In this document: positions 60,174 through 64,000 of the stretch, piece by piece
Numbering within the stretch: the stretch's first letter is position 1
Layout of the letters: the number at the start of each line of letters is the position of its first letter
NCBI RefSeq assembly: GCF_932294415.1
Contig: NC_065537.1
Coordinates: 1,488,001 to 1,552,000, forward strand
Origin: Quercus robur
Taxonomy: Eukaryota > Streptophyta > Magnoliopsida > Fagales > Fagaceae
Reading direction: 5' to 3'
Length of the DNA stretch: 64,000 bases
Notes under the pieces: generated by a model
Seen by the model: the letters and a program-made list of their open reading frames with translations, nothing else
What the model was told of the DNA's origin: nothing
Databases searched by the model: none
Position numbers and translations under genes: made by a program

Positions 60174-60344
60174 GCCAACGGGGGCTTGGCTCAGCTGGGT
60201 ATGGTTCGTTCATTTTGCCTAACATGCTCAGGTTTGATTCTCGCTACCAACAGGAGTCCGTTGGTGGACATCACATCTCTAAGCGTGTGTGCTCTGCTTC
60301 GGGGTTTAATATAACCATAAACACCCCCATTTTTTTGTCTCAAA
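60174..60344 (+). mobile_element. tRNA-derived SINE (171 bp)
   Basis: Has a pol III A box (TTGGCTCAGCTGG, near 60186-60198) and B box (GGTTTGATTC, 60231-60240) at tRNA-like spacing, a tRNA-unrelated body and a short T-rich end. A 16-bp direct repeat, AAGATATAATTGGACT, flanks it (60158-60173 and 60345-60360), as expected for LINE-driven insertion. A functional tRNA is ruled out because no cloverleaf pairs. Confidence 0.85.
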
Positions 60345-60439
60345 AAGATATAATTGGACTACGTACACCCGAATAGAACATTCGAATTAAACAGAAACAA
60401 ATTGGGAAAAAAGCCACTTATAGCATCTGACTATTCGAC

Positions 60440-61442
60440 AATACAGGCTCAACTGCCAATAGTTACGAATGAAACAAAACCATATTCATACAAATTACAA
60501 AGCCAACCCACCCCATATAGGAAAATGCGAATCAACGAAACACATATTGCTTCTACAGTTGTGATCCACTGCGAGGAACGCCACCAACACATCTGCCGAT
60601 CCAATGCCTCTATCTTGATCACCTCCACCGCCTTCGGATCCAAGGCGCTCGTTATTATCCTCACAAAATCCTAATTAATTAGGGAACAAGATTCTTGTGA
60701 TTGAGGCGGGACAAAGCTTTCAATTCACTTTGGAAAGCATTGTCATGGCACTCGCAATCGTTCACATATGATTCATATGGTTTAGACTTTGAAATTTCAG
60801 AACGCTTAAAAGCCACTACTCGGCCATCATCTAAAGTGTCATGGCAGATTGAGCCAAGGCTACCCGTTCCAATTTTGTGATCTTCTGAGAAGTTGTTGGT
60901 GGCTTCAAGGAGCTAGCATTTGCAATGGAAATTCTTTCCTACCCACAATTCCCATCAAGTCTTTGAAGCTTGTTGCTAGGATTGTGTGTCTAGTAGGCCT
61001 TATCTGAATCATCTCATCATTTTCAGAACTGCCTGAGACTTGGCTGCTGAAAAGAATGACAGTATGGTTTTTTTTTTTTTTTTTTTTTGCGAATGAAAGA
61101 ATATCCGCGGTATTCCATTAGATTATGCACTATTACTGCTCTTCCGCATAAGAAACTCAAACAAGTCTTTGAAGGTTAATTTTCAGAACCACTACTGTCT
61201 GATTGAGACCTGGCTAAAAAGAACGACATTATAAAATTGGAATAAAGAGCTAATTTTGGAGGTATTTCGTTGGATTCTGAACTAGCATCAGTTTCAGTGT
61301 CAGAGTTGTAGGATGGGAAGAGTATTGATGCAATGGAAAGCTGCTTAGGGAAGTCTGGATTTGGATTTGTTGTTCCATTCCTTATCCAACTGCCAGGGTC
61401 TGAGCTGTTGTTGGCAACAAATTCTGCAACCAAAAATATCAA
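60440..61442 (-). pseudogene. CRINKLY4-related (CCR-type) kinase relic with acidic Ser-rich N-terminus
   Basis: On the minus strand, after TTGGTTGCAG (same acceptor as the RLCK at 16526), 61442-61183 reads EFVANNSSDPGS, NSDTETDASSESNE and ARSQSDSSGSEN, the same module as RLCK exon 2. Then come stops and a poly-A run. From about 60930 to 60679 it reads LLEATNNFSEDHKIGTGSLG, VVAFKRSEIS and NAFQSELKALSRLNHKNLVP then a stop, the N-lobe of a CRINKLY4-related kinase. A short stretch further on (about 60670-60600, LDPKAVEV...) may be the C-lobe end, implying an internal deletion. Frameshifts and stops make it non-functional. Confidence 0.7.
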
Positions 61443-61895
61443 AATATGATGAGAAAATATTTAATTCTCTTTTATTAGCAAAAGAAGTTAAAACTTTGTT
61501 TTTATAATTTAAAAACAGAGTAATCATACTGATTACACAATGTAACCAATAACCACGTGACAAACACTATAACTACTTACTAACAAAAAAATGTCCACTA
61601 TAAGACCTGTAGCATAGGAAACTAAAATAATTAAACTATCGTCGTTTATGCTCATGTGTTTCAAGTTATTGGCTAGATTAGATCCTATGTGAACTCCAAG
61701 AAAATTCTCAATTGGTTTCTGTTTGGTTAGTGAGAAATGGTGGTGGTGTTCTGCTGAATGCTGAGGGGTTGAAGAAGAACGAAATTTTAGGGATTGAGGT
61801 TTAAATTGGTCAAGAGATTTTGGCGAAGGTTGTGTATAGAGATCAATTTGGAAGAGGATTTGAGAGGCGATTGATTGGTAAAGCTTGTTGGTTCT

Positions 61896-61933
<38 letters not shown>

Positions 61934-62811
61934 TTTATCTTGGTCAAATCTTGATTTAAATTTTAAATTTCTTTATCTTTGTCAAATCCTGTTAGTTCTT
62001 TCAAACAACTTCTGTAAATTTATTTCTTGTTTGTAATGTGATTAAAGTGGAAAAGATTTTGGGCGTAGAAGATTGCAGTTTATTCATCCAAGAATCGTTA
62101 TTCTAAAAAAAATTTGAAAAGAAAGAACAAAATTATTTTATTTTATTTTAGTATATTAGATTTGTGAGATATTTTTTTTTTTTAATTTTAAAGCTTTTAG
62201 GTAATTTAATTATATCTAATAATTAAACCGATGTGGCATGATATCATTGGGCCAATTAACATATGTGATAGACTTAGGCAACACTTAATGGACATATCAA
62301 CACCAAACATAGAAAGAAGGGTTTTTTGTTTTTGTTTTGTTTTTTTTTTTTTTTTGTTTTTTGCCTCCTCAAAAATGATGCCTAACATTAGGGGAGCATA
62401 TCAAGATTTTAAGATATAAATTAAAAATTATCCCAAAATTTAATAATTTATTTTTAGTAAAACTCCTTTTTTATCCCTATATTTAGGAGTTGTTTTCAAT
62501 TTAATCCTTATACTTTGAAAAGTTTCTACTTGGTCATTGAGTAGTTCAAAATGTTTTAATTTCTGGAAAAAAAAGTATAAAAAAATATTTCAACATTTTA
62601 AAAGTTCTGTGACATACATTGACATTAAATATATGCCTCAAGCCAGAATGAATTAGGGTGAGATTCAAAGTATATAGAACAGAAAATTATGAAATCACTA
62701 ATTGAATCGCAAGTCTCATAATATTGAGTGAAGTAATCATACTTAGAAGAAGGATGCCATTGAAATCAACCTATAATGTCTTTAATTTTTCTTTTGTATG
62801 ACAATTAAAAT
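61443..62811. other. Spacer upstream of the kinase relic
   Basis: 61450-61870 (minus) may hold the former leader or first exon of the relic, as it is less AT-rich, but no exon could be fixed. Poly-T runs lie near 61900-61930 and 62340-62355. No other gene. Confidence 0.35.
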
Positions 62812-63140
62812 TGTAGGGTCACGTTTCGCAGCCCAAGCCCAAGATGTACGAGATCTTGGACCTGTGAGCCCTATACAATAAATTTGTAGAGAGTGTGTCA
62901 AAAAGCTAGGCCTCAGTGCAATAATGGCAGCTTTTCTCTTAGATATTATTATTATTTCCCTTGTTATCTTCTGTTTTAATACTTTTCCTATTCCATGGAG
63001 TGACCCGGAGTGCCACTCTCAGTGATAGGCCGTTGGCTGAGGAGGGATTCTTCCCATGGCCGAGGAGGGGTTCTTTCTTGGACTGGGCCCTTGACCCAAC
63101 GTGTATATTGGTATGGGCTTCCCGGTCCGTTACCCCCACA
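62812..63140. mobile_element. Short solo LTR (329 bp)
   Basis: Ends TGTAGGGTCACG and CGTTACCCCCACA, which are imperfect inverted repeats (TGTAGGG / TGTGGGG), with AAAAT on both sides (62807-62811 and 63141-63145). More GC-rich than its surroundings. The A-rich duplication is weak evidence alone; a TRIM-type LTR is also possible. Confidence 0.6.
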
Positions 63141-63145
63141 AAAAT

Positions 63146-63537
63146 AATTTGAACCTCACAACTAATAACATTGAGTAGTATAGATAAAGAATGTGCTTGA
63201 ATCAACCAAAATAGATCTCGAAAGAGCAAATTTATCCAACTGACCAATAAGGTATCTCCCACTCCACAGAGCCCATTGAACACCCAAACCTCACAACAAA
63301 AGGCAAATCAATCAAATCTACCAAAAGAAAAATTCATTAACATTCAAGATTGCATTAGGATTCAGAATTATCATAAACAGATGAAAACTATTAATGTCAA
63401 GTTATTTATATTTGGCCGGTAGCTTCATCACCTCCACTGCGAGGAATGCCACAAACACATCCATCTACCACGCCACCTAACATTAATGTTAACGTTCAGT
63501 TGGTTTAACTACAGTTAAACTAATCGTGAAATGAACA
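63146..63537. other. 3' flank of the CRINKLY4-related kinase
   Basis: Probable 3' UTR on the minus strand. Near 63435-63465 the phrase CACTGCGAGGAATGCCACAAAC resembles 60566-60590 of the relic, supporting common origin of the two loci. Confidence 0.4.
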
Positions 63538-64000
63538 CTATTCAGCATCTAGATCCAAACATGCATCCAAGGCTCTTTGTAGGCTTTTTACAATCTCAGT
63601 CATTGAGGGGCGATTTAAACCTTCAGGACTTACACAATCTACTGCTAGGTACCCAACATATACCACTGCCTCTATTTCAAATGGGGTGGGTGGTGGTACT
63701 TTTGGGTCCAAAACCTTCTGAATTTCACCTTGGACGATGTATGGCGCTACAAAATCAACGACATTCCGTGGCACACCATTTTCATCCGAATGAATTGCGT
63801 TGTACCCGGACAACATTTCTAGCAATACTACTCCAAACCCGTACACATCACTTTTAGTGGTCAATTGTTGAAGCCTATAGTACTCAGGGTCCATGTAACC
63901 AACAGTGTCTGCCGCAAGAAGTGAAAGGGGTGACTCAGTGTCCATGGGGGCCTTCAAAGATAGGCCGAAATCAGTCACCTTGGCAGTCCATGTGGCATCT
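63538..64000 (-). CDS. CRINKLY4-related receptor-like kinase, C-terminal part
   Basis: Open from the window edge to a stop at 63540-63538, about 153 residues. It covers the kinase from TAKVTDFGLSLKAP (DFG) through TVGYMDPEYYRLQQLTTKSD, VYGFGVVLLEMLSGYNAIH and NVVDFVAPYIVQGEIQKVLD to the end LNRPSMTEIVKSLQRALDACL. This is close to plant CRINKLY4-related kinases such as CCR4, which are plasma-membrane receptor-like kinases with weak or regulated activity. The activation segment has AADTVGYMD, where the family usually has Gly (GTVGYMD), a possible loss-of-function change. No stops or shifts in the visible part. The N-lobe and extracellular region lie outside the window. Confidence 0.88.
   Translation of the reverse strand, partial: DATWTAKVTDFGLSLKAPMDTESPLSLLAADTVGYMDPEYYRLQQLTTKSDVYGFGVVLLEMLSGYNAIHSDENGVPRNVVDFVAPYIVQGEIQKVLDPKVPPPTPFEIEAVVYVGYLAVDCVSPEGLNRPSMTEIVKSLQRALDACLDLDAE

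Noticed and set aside
60186-60241. tRNA gene
   Set aside because: A and B boxes are present but the arms do not pair into a cloverleaf, and a 16-bp duplication encloses the unit: a SINE.

Overview
This is nuclear DNA from a flowering plant, most likely a woody eudicot. The evidence is introns with GT-AG borders, long AT-rich spacers, many microsatellites, plant-specific gene families (RPW8, MIK2-like LRR receptor kinase, RLCK-VII, CRINKLY4-related kinase, TIR) and nested plant transposable elements (Tat-type Ty3/gypsy, copia LTRs, plant L1 LINE, MULE, hAT, SINE). The species cannot be fixed from the sequence; the repeat style would fit a tree such as one of the Fagales, which is only a guess.

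Layout. 1-258: 3' end of a copia element. 446-6198: a decayed chimeric gene in which an RPW8-type exon is spliced in frame to a MAP3K (MAPKKK5/YODA-type) kinase; a hAT element with a perfect 8-bp target duplication sits in its first exon. 6.2-14.1 kb: repeats, including a 5'-truncated LINE (10582-13519). 14.3-15.0 kb: a second, truncated copy of the RPW8-MAP3K junction. 16398-19617: a broken RLCK-VII kinase with an unusual acidic Ser-rich N-terminal region. 22.5-23.5 kb: a LINE RNase H relic and a TIR-domain relic. 27943-31090 (minus): the one apparently intact gene, a two-exon MIK2-like LRR receptor kinase of 986 aa. 32.9-38.4 kb: duplicated non-coding segments and a solo LTR. 38909-45085: a complete but mutated Mutator-like element with long terminal inverted repeats, itself inserted in a MITE. 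47270-57040: a full-length, heavily mutated Tat-type gypsy element carrying an extra antisense gene. 57.3-60.4 kb: hAT element, tandem repeats and a SINE. 60.4-64.0 kb (minus): a CRINKLY4-related kinase relic, a short solo LTR, and the 3' end of a better preserved CRINKLY4-related kinase that runs off the window.

Taken together the host genes are receptor or immune-signalling types (RPW8, MAP3K, RLCK-VII, TIR, LRR-RLK, CCR-type RLK). Most are broken, so the window reads as a decaying immune-gene neighbourhood repeatedly hit by transposons. The most unusual item is the RPW8-MAP3K chimera, whose exon phases agree along its whole length and whose junction also exists in a second copy. All identity figures are estimates by eye; no searches were run.
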